A DNA stretch of 64,000 nucleotides from assembly GCA_965602035.1 (NCBI GenBank), contig OZ271919.1, positions 744,001 through 808,000 on the forward strand. The letters are read 5' to 3'. Shown here one piece after another: positions 54,962 to 63,640 of this stretch (position 1 is the stretch's first letter; every line of letters begins with the position of its first letter). Source of the DNA: Natronospirillum sp965602035 (GTDB lineage: Bacteria; Pseudomonadota; Gammaproteobacteria; Pseudomonadales; Natronospirillaceae). Position numbers and translations under genes: made by a program. Under the pieces are notes generated by a model, which was given only the letters and a program-made list of their open reading frames with translations, had not been told where the DNA came from and ran no database searches.

Positions 54962-57439
54962 GCAGTCGAATTGATTGTGCCAGGCATGAGTTCCGACCAC
55001 TGCGCAGGCATTATCAACAAGACAATTTCACGCCTGGACGGCATTGAATCCATCTCCACCAATATAGCCAGCCACAAGGTCAGTGTGTCTGCCCGAACGG
55101 ATGGCCCGGATCCGGAGACGTTAAAAAAATCCGTGGAAGGCGCAGGGTACGATGTCGCCTCAGCCCGAGAAACCGGCGGTATATCCTACATAGCGACAGT
55201 ACCGGGGATGGGGTCTGACCACTGCGCCGGCATCATCCGCCACACGCTCGAACGGCAGGACGGAATACAGAGCATTGCCACCAATGTGTCCAAACATTCA
55301 GTAACCGTCGTGACTTCGTCCGACGGCCCCTCAGAGTCTGCGTTGAAACGAGCGATCGAGGGAGCGGGCTATGACGTTGCCGCAATTTCCCGTGAAGAGG
55401 ACGCGGATCAGGAAAACGAATCCGTTATTCAGGAAGCCTACCTGAATCAGGCCATGCGCCGACTCTGGATCGCGGCCATTCCGACCGCGCTGATCATGTT
55501 GATTATGATACCCCACATGTTCTGGCAGCCCGTGCCGGGGTATCTGGCAATCATCGCCGTGCTTGCCTTTCCGGTCGTGTTCCTGTTTGGCGGCGCCGCT
55601 ACCCACAAGGCGTCCTGGCGTTCTCTGAAGAACGGCACTTTTAACATGGATGTGCTGATTTCCATGGGAAGTCTGCCACCGTTTCTCATCGGTCTGGTGG
55701 GCTTCGTCTATCCGATGACGTCCTTCATCGAGATGGCCGCCACCATAATGACCTTCCATCTGGTCGGCCGCTATCTGGAAGCGAAAGCCAAGGGTAAGGC
55801 ATCGGAAGCGATCCGCCGGCTGTTGACACTGGGCGCCAAGACCGCCCGCGTTGAGCGGGACGGCGAAGAAATCGAGGTCGCGGTGAAGGAACTCGTCGCC
55901 GGCGACATCATGGTTGTGCGGCCGGGCGACAAGGTGCCGACCGACGGCGAAGTACTGGCCGGTGAAAGCCATCTGGATGAGTCCATCGCCACCGGCGAAT
56001 CGATCCCCGTCTACAAAAGCACTGGCGACACGGTCATCGGGGCCACCATCAACAAGGAAGGCCGACTTCGGGTGAAGGCGACCCGGGTCGGTGGTGATAC
56101 ATTCCTGGCCCAGGTGGTGAAACTGATCGATGAGGCCCAGGGTTCACGGGTGCCGATTCAGGAGTTTGCAGACCGGATGACCGGTCGTTTTGTGCCCCTG
56201 GTACTGATCATCGCACTGGCCAGCTTTGTTGTCTGGTTTCTGGCCGCCGATGCGCTGCGCCCGGTTCTTGAGTGGGGCGCGACCTTCCTGCCCTGGGTTG
56301 ATCCTTCGGCAGCCACTCCGGTATTGGCCGTACTGGCGGCTATTGCAGTTCTGGTCATTGCCTGCCCCTGCGCGCTGGGGCTGGCAACACCGACCGCATT
56401 GATGGTCGGGTCAGGCGTCGGTGCAGAGCGCGGTATTCTGATCCGTTCCGGGGAGGCGATACAGACCTTCAAGGACATCAACGTCATGGTGCTGGACAAG
56501 ACCGGAACCATTACCCGAGGCGAACCGAAGCTGACGGAAGCAATCGTCGCTTCGGGCATCGCGGAAAGCGAGTTGCTGGAGCTTGCCGCAACTGTGGAAA
56601 ACGCCTCCGAACACCCGATTGCCAGAGCGATTGTCGATGGCGCACGGGAACGCAGCATCCAGCCTGGCGATGTCTCCGACTTCCGCTCCACCGGGGCAAG
56701 AGGGGTGTCCGGTACGGTAGCGGGTCAGACGGTACTGATCGGTAATCGACGCCTGCTGGAAGAGAACGGCGTGCAGGGACTGGATGCCCTGGACAAGGAT
56801 CTTCAGGACCTGGAGGGAAAAGGAAGAACTGCGGTCATCGTCGCCCGTGATGGACGGGCCTGCGGCATTGTCGCCGTTGCCGACACACTCAAGAGCGAGT
56901 CCGTGGCGGCTATCAGGGCCATGCATGAGCACGGTCTTCACGTGGTGATGATTACCGGCGACAACGAGCGCGCCGCCAACGCCGTTGCCCGCGAGGTCGG
57001 CATTGACGAGGTTCGCGCCGGCGTGCTGCCGGAAGGCAAGGTGGACGCCATCCGGGAACTGCAGGAAAAATACGGCAATCATGTGGCTATGGTCGGTGAC
57101 GGCATCAATGATGCCCCCGCACTGAAACAGGCGAATGTGGGTATCGCAATCGGTGCCGGTGCGGATGTCGCCATTGAGGCGGCTGACGTTACGCTGGTGC
57201 GTGGAGAGCTTTCCGGCGTTGTGGATGCGATGCTGTTGTCCCGCGCCACGTTCAGAAAGATTGTCCAGAACCTGTTGTGGGCAAGCGGGTACAACGCCGC
57301 CGCCATACCGATTGCTGCCGCTGGCCTGTTGCACCCGATGATTGGTGTGGTCGCAATGACTGCCAGTTCACTTTCGGTTATCGGCAATTCCCTGTTGCTG
57401 CGTCGGCGCTATGAAAAAGAGCGGCCTCACACTTCATAA
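54932..57439 (+). CDS. copA: Copper-exporting P-type ATPase with two CxxC-less metal-binding domains
   Basis: This 835-residue P1B-type ATPase has two N-terminal HMA-like domains (about 10-75 and 85-155), eight membrane segments and the CPC metal-site motif (IACPCALGLATP). It also has the phosphorylated aspartate in LDKTGTITRG, SEHPIA and GDGINDAPAL. The layout is that of Cu(I) exporters. In both HMA domains the CxxC of GMTCxxC is replaced by SDHC (GMSSDHCAGI and GMGSDHCAGI), leaving one cysteine plus a histidine. It lies downstream of the small membrane protein and is translated from the second copy of the duplication. Confidence 0.93.
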   Translation: MDNKATTQRKAVELIVPGMSSDHCAGIINKTISRLDGIESISTNIASHKVSVSARTDGPDPETLKKSVEGAGYDVASARETGGISYIATVPGMGSDHCAGIIRHTLERQDGIQSIATNVSKHSVTVVTSSDGPSESALKRAIEGAGYDVAAISREEDADQENESVIQEAYLNQAMRRLWIAAIPTALIMLIMIPHMFWQPVPGYLAIIAVLAFPVVFLFGGAATHKASWRSLKNGTFNMDVLISMGSLPPFLIGLVGFVYPMTSFIEMAATIMTFHLVGRYLEAKAKGKASEAIRRLLTLGAKTARVERDGEEIEVAVKELVAGDIMVVRPGDKVPTDGEVLAGESHLDESIATGESIPVYKSTGDTVIGATINKEGRLRVKATRVGGDTFLAQVVKLIDEAQGSRVPIQEFADRMTGRFVPLVLIIALASFVVWFLAADALRPVLEWGATFLPWVDPSAATPVLAVLAAIAVLVIACPCALGLATPTALMVGSGVGAERGILIRSGEAIQTFKDINVMVLDKTGTITRGEPKLTEAIVASGIAESELLELAATVENASEHPIARAIVDGARERSIQPGDVSDFRSTGARGVSGTVAGQTVLIGNRRLLEENGVQGLDALDKDLQDLEGKGRTAVIVARDGRACGIVAVADTLKSESVAAIRAMHEHGLHVVMITGDNERAANAVAREVGIDEVRAGVLPEGKVDAIRELQEKYGNHVAMVGDGINDAPALKQANVGIAIGAGADVAIEAADVTLVRGELSGVVDAMLLSRATFRKIVQNLLWASGYNAAAIPIAAAGLLHPMIGVVAMTASSLSVIGNSLLLRRRYEKERPHTS

Positions 57440-57496
57440 ACCAACGTATGCCCGGCACCTCTGGCGGGCCGAGGGCATAAGAAAAGGTGATGAGTA

Positions 57497-57601
57497 ATGG
57501 TAATCAGAACATTTGGTGAACTGATCGAATGGACCCGCACCCTTCATGCACACCTGAATTCTGGTGGTGTTCCTGATTCAGTCCATACTGGCGCTGGGTA
57601 A
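57497..57601 (+). pseudogene. Short remnant open frame between copA and the multicopper oxidase
   Basis: This 34-codon frame begins MVIRTFGELIEWTRTLHAHL and ends after VHTGAG. A GGTGATGAG stretch precedes the ATG. The beginning looks like the N-terminus of a longer helical protein, but the frame stops early, which suggests a truncated gene. I cannot name the family with certainty. Confidence 0.4.
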
Positions 57602-57607
57602 ATACCT

Positions 57608-59215
57608 ATGGAAAAAATGATGGCCCCGGACAACATCGATCGCCGTAACATCCTTCGAACCATGATGGGAGCCGGGACGCTGCTGGCATTCTCGCCGGTA
57701 TTCCTGCTTGCTGACAGTGGCGACGGGAAAACAGCAACAGGGTCGGGTACGCTCGGTCTGGATCTGGATAATTATGACGTTGAACTGGTCCTTCGCGCCA
57801 CGCCGGACCGGGTGTCAGTGCTGCCCGGTGCACCCAGTGAAGTATGGCGTTATAAGGCGGAATTACTGAAAGGCCCGGCCGGTACCGTCTCTGAAAACGC
57901 TGACAGCTATCTGGGGCCGACCCTTCGACTACGGCGCGGCCAGACCGTAAAAGTCCATATTGAGAATGCGCTTCGGGAAGACACGACTGTGCACTGGCAC
58001 GGGCTTCACGTGCCGTCGGACGTAGACGGGCAGTCACGACTGCCAATCGGTCCCGGCGAAACCATGACGGTTGGTTTCGAGGTGTTGGATCGGGCCGGGC
58101 TGTACTGGTACCACTCCCATGCTCACGGCGAGCAGGGTGGCCGCGTAGGATTCCAGACGTACGCAGGCCTTGCCGGCCTGCTGGTCATTGAAGACGATGA
58201 AGAAGCGGATATTGCACTGCCGTCCGGCGAGAACGAGATGTTCCTCGTTCTTCAGGACCGCACCTTCGCCGGTACCAACGAACTGGTTTACCTCGCGGGC
58301 GGCATGGGTGCCATGATGGACCGCATGCAGGGTTTCATCGGGGATACAGTGTTGGTAAACGGCGTCCCCCCGACCACCCGCAATGTGGCCACCCGACCCT
58401 ACAGACTCCGGGTTCTCAACGGTTCCAATGCCCGTATCTACAAGTTGGCCTGGAGTGACGGGCGCCCTGTCACCGTCATCGGAACGGACGGTGGTCTTCT
58501 GCAGAAACCGGAAGACAAACCGTTTACGGTGTTGGCTCCGGCTCAGAGGCTCGATCTGTGGGTCGACCTCTCCCGGTCGCAACCCGGTTCCAGACTGGAA
58601 CTCATCAGCGACAGCTATGACGCTGACATGATGGGCGGCGGTATGATGGGAATGGGTGGTGGAATGATGGGAGGGAGCAGTAGCGCTTCCCTGCCCGCCG
58701 GCAGCCGATTTTCCCTGATGGCCCTGAATGTGACAGAGTCCGTTGATAGCGGTGAGACCCTTCCGATGGCGCTTGCTACGGCCCGGCAACGCATACCGGT
58801 GAGCGACGCTACGCGAATCAGGCAGTTTGTATTGAGCCAGGTCATGATGCGGGGTTTTGCCATTAATGGCCGACGCTTCAACGGCACCGATGTGGCGGAC
58901 AACGAAAGAGTCCGCCGTGGTGACACGGAGATCTGGACGTTCAGAAACGACACGCACATGCCCCACCCGATGCACGTGCACGGGTTACAGTTCAACATTG
59001 GCAAACGCAGAATCAGGGGTAATGCCGGGGGCTGGAGTGAGCTGCAGGCGGGGCTGGTGGACAGTGGCTGGCACGACACCGTTCTGGTAATGCCGGGTGA
59101 AACCGTTCAGGTCGTCATGACCTTCGAGCGATTTGATGGCCTCTACATGTATCATTGTCACAATCTGGAGCATGAGGATATGGGGATGATGCGGTACTTC
59201 CGGGTGGAAAGCTGA
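57608..59215 (+). CDS. Multicopper oxidase, CueO/CopA-like
   Basis: This 535-residue periplasmic oxidase has a twin-arginine-like leader (IDRRNILRTMMGAGTLLAFS) and three cupredoxin domains. All four copper-binding motifs are present: HWHGLH, WYHSHAHGEQGG, HPMHVHGLQ and YHCHNLEHEDMGM. A Met-rich insert (DMMGGGMMGMGGGMMGG, about 338-355) resembles the Cu(I)-binding loop of CueO. It probably oxidises toxic Cu(I) to Cu(II) in the periplasm. It follows copA with a short remnant frame between. Confidence 0.93.
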   Translation: MEKMMAPDNIDRRNILRTMMGAGTLLAFSPVFLLADSGDGKTATGSGTLGLDLDNYDVELVLRATPDRVSVLPGAPSEVWRYKAELLKGPAGTVSENADSYLGPTLRLRRGQTVKVHIENALREDTTVHWHGLHVPSDVDGQSRLPIGPGETMTVGFEVLDRAGLYWYHSHAHGEQGGRVGFQTYAGLAGLLVIEDDEEADIALPSGENEMFLVLQDRTFAGTNELVYLAGGMGAMMDRMQGFIGDTVLVNGVPPTTRNVATRPYRLRVLNGSNARIYKLAWSDGRPVTVIGTDGGLLQKPEDKPFTVLAPAQRLDLWVDLSRSQPGSRLELISDSYDADMMGGGMMGMGGGMMGGSSSASLPAGSRFSLMALNVTESVDSGETLPMALATARQRIPVSDATRIRQFVLSQVMMRGFAINGRRFNGTDVADNERVRRGDTEIWTFRNDTHMPHPMHVHGLQFNIGKRRIRGNAGGWSELQAGLVDSGWHDTVLVMPGETVQVVMTFERFDGLYMYHCHNLEHEDMGMMRYFRVES

Positions 59216-59301
59216 ACACCGGACGCCGGCTGAGAAACACGGCCGACAAAAACTTTTTGTTCACAAATTAACCAGCAAGCATTGCTGCAAAGGAGACTCT
59301 C

Positions 59302-59688
59302 ATGTCCTATACCATCAATCGCGTCATCACCGGATCCGACTTTGACCAGGTTGATGAACGCACTCGGCAGGCACTGGCCGATAACGGTTTCGGCGTACTC
59401 ACCGAAATCGATGTCAAAGCCACAATGAAAAAGAAACTCGACAAAAACATGTCAGACTACCGGATACTCGGCGCCTGTAACCCCACTATGGCCTGGGAAG
59501 CCATCGGCATCGAACCCAGAGTCGGAGCTATGCTTCCATGTAATGTCATTCTGCGGGAAGTCCCGGACGGTGTTGAGGTCAGTGCCGTTGACCCGGTGGC
59601 TTCCATGGCATCCATAGACAATGATGAGCTCAAAAACGTCGCGGGCCAGGTACGCGATATGCTGGCGAAAGTGGTTCAGGCAATTTGA
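59302..59688 (+). CDS. DUF302 protein
   Basis: This 128-residue soluble protein is of the DUF302 family, recognised from ALADNGFGVLTEIDVKATMKKKL and YRILGACNPTMAWEAI. Such proteins often sit in metal or stress operons and their biochemical role is unknown. The AAAGGAGA ribosome-binding site is good. Its last 4 bases overlap the ccdA-like start, so the two are co-translated. Confidence 0.85.
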   Translation: MSYTINRVITGSDFDQVDERTRQALADNGFGVLTEIDVKATMKKKLDKNMSDYRILGACNPTMAWEAIGIEPRVGAMLPCNVILREVPDGVEVSAVDPVASMASIDNDELKNVAGQVRDMLAKVVQAI

Positions 59689-60407
59689 TGACAGGGCTTG
59701 AAAGCGTTGGGCTGCTCACCGCGTTCGTGGGTGGCCTGATTTCTTTTTTTTCACCCTGTACCCTGCCACTGGTGCCGGGGTACGTCGCGTTCATCGGCGG
59801 GCAGTCGAACCCGGACGACCGGGCATGGCGTATGGTCCTGAGCCTCATGTTCGTGCTGGGTTTCACCCTGGTGTTCGTGGCATTGGGTGCCACCACCACG
59901 GCGCTGGGCCAACTGTTCCGTGCCTACCAGCAGGAAGCTGCCCTGATCGGGGGTGGCCTCATGGTACTGTTCGGTGCGTTCATGGCTGGCCTGATTCCTC
60001 TTGGTTGGATGCAGCATGATACGCGCTGGCTCATGGCCATCCGCGAAGGCGGCACCCCGCTCACGGCCTTCGGCTTCGGGCTCGTATTCGCATTCGGCTG
60101 GACACCCTGCATCGGCCCGATTCTGGGGTCGATACTAGCGCTTTCCACCATGGCCTCCCAGACGCAGTCGGGCGTGATGCTGCTTTTCATTTATTCCATG
60201 GGTCTGGCTGCGCCCTTCCTCCTCACCGCCGCGTTTCTCGAAGTGGCGCAGAAAAGGCTTGCCGGCTGGACACGTCACGCCAGAGCCCTGCACCACCTCG
60301 CCGGTGCATTGATCATGCTCATGGGCCTGCTGATCATGGCGGGCATGATGAATCGCGTTGCCTCCTTCATGTTGCGTTTCTTCCCCGGGGCAGCGACGCT
60401 GGGATGA
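59685..60407 (+). CDS. ccdA: CcdA-family thiol-disulfide transmembrane protein
   Basis: This 240-residue membrane protein has about six hydrophobic segments, the CcdA/DsbD-beta signature SFFSPCTLPLVPGYVAFIGG and the second cysteine in FGWTPCIGPILGSIL. It passes reductant from cytoplasmic thioredoxin to the periplasm. In this copper island it may keep cysteine ligands reduced or help mature copper enzymes; a role in cytochrome c assembly is also possible. It overlaps the DUF302 gene by 4 bp and is convergent with merR. Confidence 0.88.
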   Translation: MMTGLESVGLLTAFVGGLISFFSPCTLPLVPGYVAFIGGQSNPDDRAWRMVLSLMFVLGFTLVFVALGATTTALGQLFRAYQQEAALIGGGLMVLFGAFMAGLIPLGWMQHDTRWLMAIREGGTPLTAFGFGLVFAFGWTPCIGPILGSILALSTMASQTQSGVMLLFIYSMGLAAPFLLTAAFLEVAQKRLAGWTRHARALHHLAGALIMLMGLLIMAGMMNRVASFMLRFFPGAATLG

Positions 60408-60460
60408 TCACGGTTTATACGATGCTCAAACGACTGTTATTGCTTTCGAAACAGGTGTAG

Positions 60461-60874
60461 TTAGTGTGCTGCTCGCAGAGACAGGATCAACGGACAGGTA
60501 ACCGCGTCCGCCTCCGCATTGCATTCGGCGACGGTCTCGCTCAGGGCTTTTTCAATCTGTTGTAACCGCCGCAGCTTTCCACGCACATTCTCCAGTTTCC
60601 GCTCCGCGATCATTCGCGCCTCCTGGCAGTGCGTTCCGTCCTCGAGCGTCAGCAGATCACCGATTTCATCGAGACTGAAACCGAGCTGCTTCGCCGCCTG
60701 CACGAACGCCAGCCTCTCCTGGTCGCTTGCTCCATATCGGCGGACGCCTCCGGGCGGGCGCTCGGGCGTCAGCAACAGACCACGACGCTGGTAGTATCGA
60801 ACAGTTTCCACGTTGACCCCGTATTTTTTTGCCAACCGTCCAATCGTCAGGCGAGGATTTTCGTTATCGGACAT
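60461..60874 (-). CDS. merR: Mercury-responsive MerR regulator
   Basis: This 137-residue regulator has an N-terminal winged helix (LTIGRLAKKYGVNVETVRYY) and the dimer helix. The mercury-binding cysteines sit at positions 83, 118 and 127 in THCQEAR, AECNAEAD and VTCPLI. This is the same spacing and context as Hg(II)-binding MerR of Tn501 (82, 117, 126), not the CueR pattern. The ATG at 60874 is preferred to upstream in-frame codons, which would run over the operator. It diverges from merA. Confidence 0.93.
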   Translation of the reverse strand: MSDNENPRLTIGRLAKKYGVNVETVRYYQRRGLLLTPERPPGGVRRYGASDQERLAFVQAAKQLGFSLDEIGDLLTLEDGTHCQEARMIAERKLENVRGKLRRLQQIEKALSETVAECNAEADAVTCPLILSLRAAH

Positions 60875-60879
60875 ACCAG

Positions 60880-60910
60880 TTGACTCCGTAGTTGAGTACG
60901 GCTGTAACTT
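60880..60910 (+). promoter_or_regulatory. mer operator-promoter
   Basis: TTGACT (60880-60885) and TAACTT (60905-60910) are separated by 19 bp. The spacer holds the dyad CTCCGTA-GTTG-AGTACGG typical of the mer operator in Tn501/Tn21. It lies between merR and merA, so MerR twists it open on Hg(II) binding. Confidence 0.92.
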
Positions 60911-60984
60911 TACACCCAAGCACGCCATTCCAACAGATAGAACCGTTCGGTTTTATCGTCGAGACAGTGGGAGTCACCATAGAC

Positions 60985-62379
60985 ATGAAGCCACATATTG
61001 CCATTATCGGAAGCGGCGGCGCGTCGATGGCCGCCGCGCTCAAAGCCACCGAGCGCGGCGCCCGCGTTACGTTGATCGAGCGAGGTATCATCGGCGGCAC
61101 CTGCGTTAACATTGGCTGTGTCCCGTCCAAGATCCTGATTCGTGCAGCGCAGGTCGCTCACGTTCGCAGCACGAGTCCATTCGACGAAGGAATCAGCGCA
61201 CAGGCGCCGCAAATCGATCGAGCCAGACTACTCGAACAGCAGCAGTCACAGGTTGAGAGCCTGCGTAATGCCAAATACGCGAACCTTCTACGTGACAACA
61301 AGTCCATCGCCTTTCTTCAGGGCGAAGCGAGTTTTGCCAGCTCCTCCAGTCTTAAGGTTGCGCTTAACGACGGCGGAGAAGAGACACTCCAGTTTGACCA
61401 GGCCTTTATCGGCACAGGCGCCCGTCCGGCGATTCCATCGATTCCCGGGCTCGCCGAAACACCCTATCTGACGTCGACCGATGCGCTGGTACTGGATCAC
61501 ATTCCGGACAGATTGATTGTCGTCGGTGCGGGTTTTGTTGCGCTGGAACTGGCTCAGACCTTTTCCCGGTTGGGGAGCCAGGTGACCGTGCTGGCGCGCA
61601 GTCGTCCGTTGTCGGACGAAGACCCGGCGATTGGTGAGGCCATGGGAACCGCGTTGGGACAGGAAGGCATCAAGTTGTTATCTGAGACCCAGGCCAGCCG
61701 CGTCAGCTACACCAACGACACATTCATCGTGGAGACCAATGCAGGATCCCTGAAGGCAGATCAATTGCTCCTGGCCGTCGGCCGCACGCCCAACATCGAG
61801 GCCCTGAATGTGGAGCAAGCCGGAGTGGCGCTCTCAGGTGGAGCCATTAACGTCGACAGCCACCTTCGCACTTCTGCAAAGAGGATTTACGCAGCCGGCG
61901 ACTGCACCACCCTGCCGGAATTCGTTTATGTTGCGGCCGCTGCAGGCAGTCGGGCCGCGATAAACATGACCGGTGGCGATGCGACGCTGGACACGGGCGC
62001 CATGCCCAGGGTGATGTTCACTAAACCACAGGTCGCCACCGCCGGACTGTCAGAGTCCGATGCCCGGGATCAGGGTTATGACGTGGATAATCGTGTACTC
62101 ACGTTGGACAATGTGCCCCGAGCGCTCGTGAACTTTGAGGAGACCGGATTCATAAAAATGGTCGCCGAACGGAATACCGGGTGCTTACTGGGGGTGCAGG
62201 CCGTATCAGAAAATGCCGGAGAGCTGATTCAGACCGCCGTCATGTCGATACAGGGAGGAATGACCGTACAACAGGTTGGTGACACGCTTTTCCCCTATCT
62301 GACCATGGTCGAAGCGCTCAAACTGTGCGCACAGACATTTACGCGTGACGTGACCCAGCTATCCTGCTGCGCGGGCTGA
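60985..62379 (+). CDS. merA: Mercuric reductase
   Basis: This 464-residue FAD-dependent enzyme reduces Hg(II) to volatile Hg(0) with NADPH. Seen are the FAD motif GSGGASMAAALKATERGARV, the redox pair GGTCVNIGCVPSK, VVGAGFVALELAQTF and the C-terminal vicinal cysteines QLSCCAG needed for mercury. The N-terminal HMA domain is absent. The ATG at 60985 is preferred; a longer start at 60892 would overlap the operator. The operon has no merT or merP transport genes, and a VTT-family membrane protein follows. Confidence 0.94.
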   Translation: MKPHIAIIGSGGASMAAALKATERGARVTLIERGIIGGTCVNIGCVPSKILIRAAQVAHVRSTSPFDEGISAQAPQIDRARLLEQQQSQVESLRNAKYANLLRDNKSIAFLQGEASFASSSSLKVALNDGGEETLQFDQAFIGTGARPAIPSIPGLAETPYLTSTDALVLDHIPDRLIVVGAGFVALELAQTFSRLGSQVTVLARSRPLSDEDPAIGEAMGTALGQEGIKLLSETQASRVSYTNDTFIVETNAGSLKADQLLLAVGRTPNIEALNVEQAGVALSGGAINVDSHLRTSAKRIYAAGDCTTLPEFVYVAAAAGSRAAINMTGGDATLDTGAMPRVMFTKPQVATAGLSESDARDQGYDVDNRVLTLDNVPRALVNFEETGFIKMVAERNTGCLLGVQAVSENAGELIQTAVMSIQGGMTVQQVGDTLFPYLTMVEALKLCAQTFTRDVTQLSCCAG

Positions 62380-62411
62380 CCCATGGGTTTCTTCAAGAGC
62401 GGCAGTCTGCA

Positions 62412-63113
62412 ATGAGTGTCGATAGAGTCACACTCGTGAGGCTGACAGGTGCGGTGGCGGTGCTGATTGCGCTTGGCATTCTGTACGCTGTGCTAAACCA
62501 GATTGGCGCACTGGCGGTTGTTACGGACACGGCAAAACTCCGGGAATTCGTCCACCAGCTCGGGTGGCTCGGCCCGCTCAGTATTATCGTTATGATGATA
62601 ATGGCGATCGTATTGAGTCCGATCCCCAGTGGCCCTATTGCCATGGTGGCGGGCGCCGTCTATGGCGCAAACTGGGGTACCACCTATGTGGTGATCGGCG
62701 CCGAAGCGGGCGCCATTATTGCGTTTTGCCTGTCGCGGGTATTTGGCTATCAATTGGTGCGACGCCTTTCGGGCGCTCGCCCCCTTATGGCCTGGCTGGG
62801 TCGGGAACGTTCTCAGACTGGCCTGATGCTTATCGTATTTGCATCACGATTAATGCCATTCATTTCGTTCGACGCGGTAAGCTATGCCGCCGGCCTGACG
62901 CCGCTGGCAGGCTGGCGATTCTTACTGGCTACCGTAGCGGGCGTCATCCCGACGGCGTATCTGATTACACGTTTCGGTGAGTTTCTGATTTCCACGGAAT
63001 CGGGTGGCATTACCATTCTTATCTTACTGATCAGCGGTGTAACGCTGCTGCCCGTGGTAGCACACTTAATTCGATCTCTATTACGGCAAAAGCGTGACTC
63101 TAAGCACCGGTAG
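62412..63113 (+). CDS. TVP38/TMEM64 (VTT/DedA-like) membrane protein downstream of merA
   Basis: This 233-residue integral membrane protein has about six hydrophobic segments. The VTT core lies around residues 60-180 (SPIPSGPIAMVAGAVYGANWG, FASRLMPFISFDAVSYAAGLTPL). It starts 33 bp behind merA in the same direction and should be transcribed from the mer promoter. A function in mercury handling is inferred only from place. It is distinct in sequence from the other VTT gene at 28,815-29,495. Confidence 0.85.
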   Translation: MSVDRVTLVRLTGAVAVLIALGILYAVLNQIGALAVVTDTAKLREFVHQLGWLGPLSIIVMMIMAIVLSPIPSGPIAMVAGAVYGANWGTTYVVIGAEAGAIIAFCLSRVFGYQLVRRLSGARPLMAWLGRERSQTGLMLIVFASRLMPFISFDAVSYAAGLTPLAGWRFLLATVAGVIPTAYLITRFGEFLISTESGGITILILLISGVTLLPVVAHLIRSLLRQKRDSKHR

Positions 63114-63630
63114 TCGCATTCAGTGCCGTCCGCCAATGACTCATCTTCTTTTCGACGATCATCAATGGATATGAGCCGGGCAGAGGTGGTGGCACAGGTG
63201 GATCGTTTTCAATTCAACGCTTTTCGGCGAGCAGTCTTTCCATACCCTATCGAGACTGCTGTTCATAGTCGCAAGATCCGTTACATTTCCCATGAACAGA
63301 AAGACACGACGCTGCAAGGGTGTTGAATCCTGAAAAACTGAAGTCTACAGCTACATGAAAATGTTCATTCAAGCGCGACCGACCGAAAAACAAGTCTTCC
63401 AGCATCACGGTGCCATTGACCTTCGAGCATCAAAAATTGGTCCGGTCATCTTGTTTCCATGTTTCATTGGAAATGGTGGTGAGCAATTCTTGGGCGAATG
63501 GCGTTTCCAACTTGTCTTGGAAACTTGATTTAACTCCCCCGAAAATTGGCCAACTGCGGCGACATAGAGTTTCCAACATGTCTTGGATGCTCACAGCGAT
63601 CACAATTGGATCGGGTCATTATTCCACGGT
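63114..63630. other. Non-coding junction between the mercury genes and the GGDEF gene
   Basis: These 517 bp hold no convincing gene. The first 330 bp are unremarkable; the last 180 bp are the dyad array. This is probably the right border of the accessory region. Confidence 0.5.
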
Positions 63631-63640
63631 TTATTGGAAA
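63453..63640 (+). repeat. Array of four TTCCAA-N6-TTGGAA dyads
   Basis: Four imperfect palindromes lie at 63454-63473, 63504-63523, 63570-63587 and 63622-63640: arms TTTCCAT/TTGGAAA, TTTCCAA/TTGGAAA, TTTCCAA/TTGGATG and ATTCCAC/TTGGAAA, each with a 6-bp centre. Each is preceded by AATTGG or a related sequence. Spacing is 50, 66 and 51 bp. The fourth overlaps the end of the GGDEF gene. Confidence 0.75.

Noticed and set aside
60461..60874. This MerR as the copper regulator CueR
   Set aside because: Cysteine positions 83, 118 and 127 and the THC...EC...TCPLI context match mercury-type MerR, and the adjacent operator is a mer operator.
63123..63326. A 67-codon plus-strand frame after the VTT gene
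   Set aside because: No ribosome-binding site, no family resemblance, and it lies in the junction region before the dyad array.
63453..63640. CRISPR array
   Set aside because: The units are imperfect palindromes with differing sequences and spacing of 50-66 bp, there are no identical repeats with unique spacers, and no cas genes are present.
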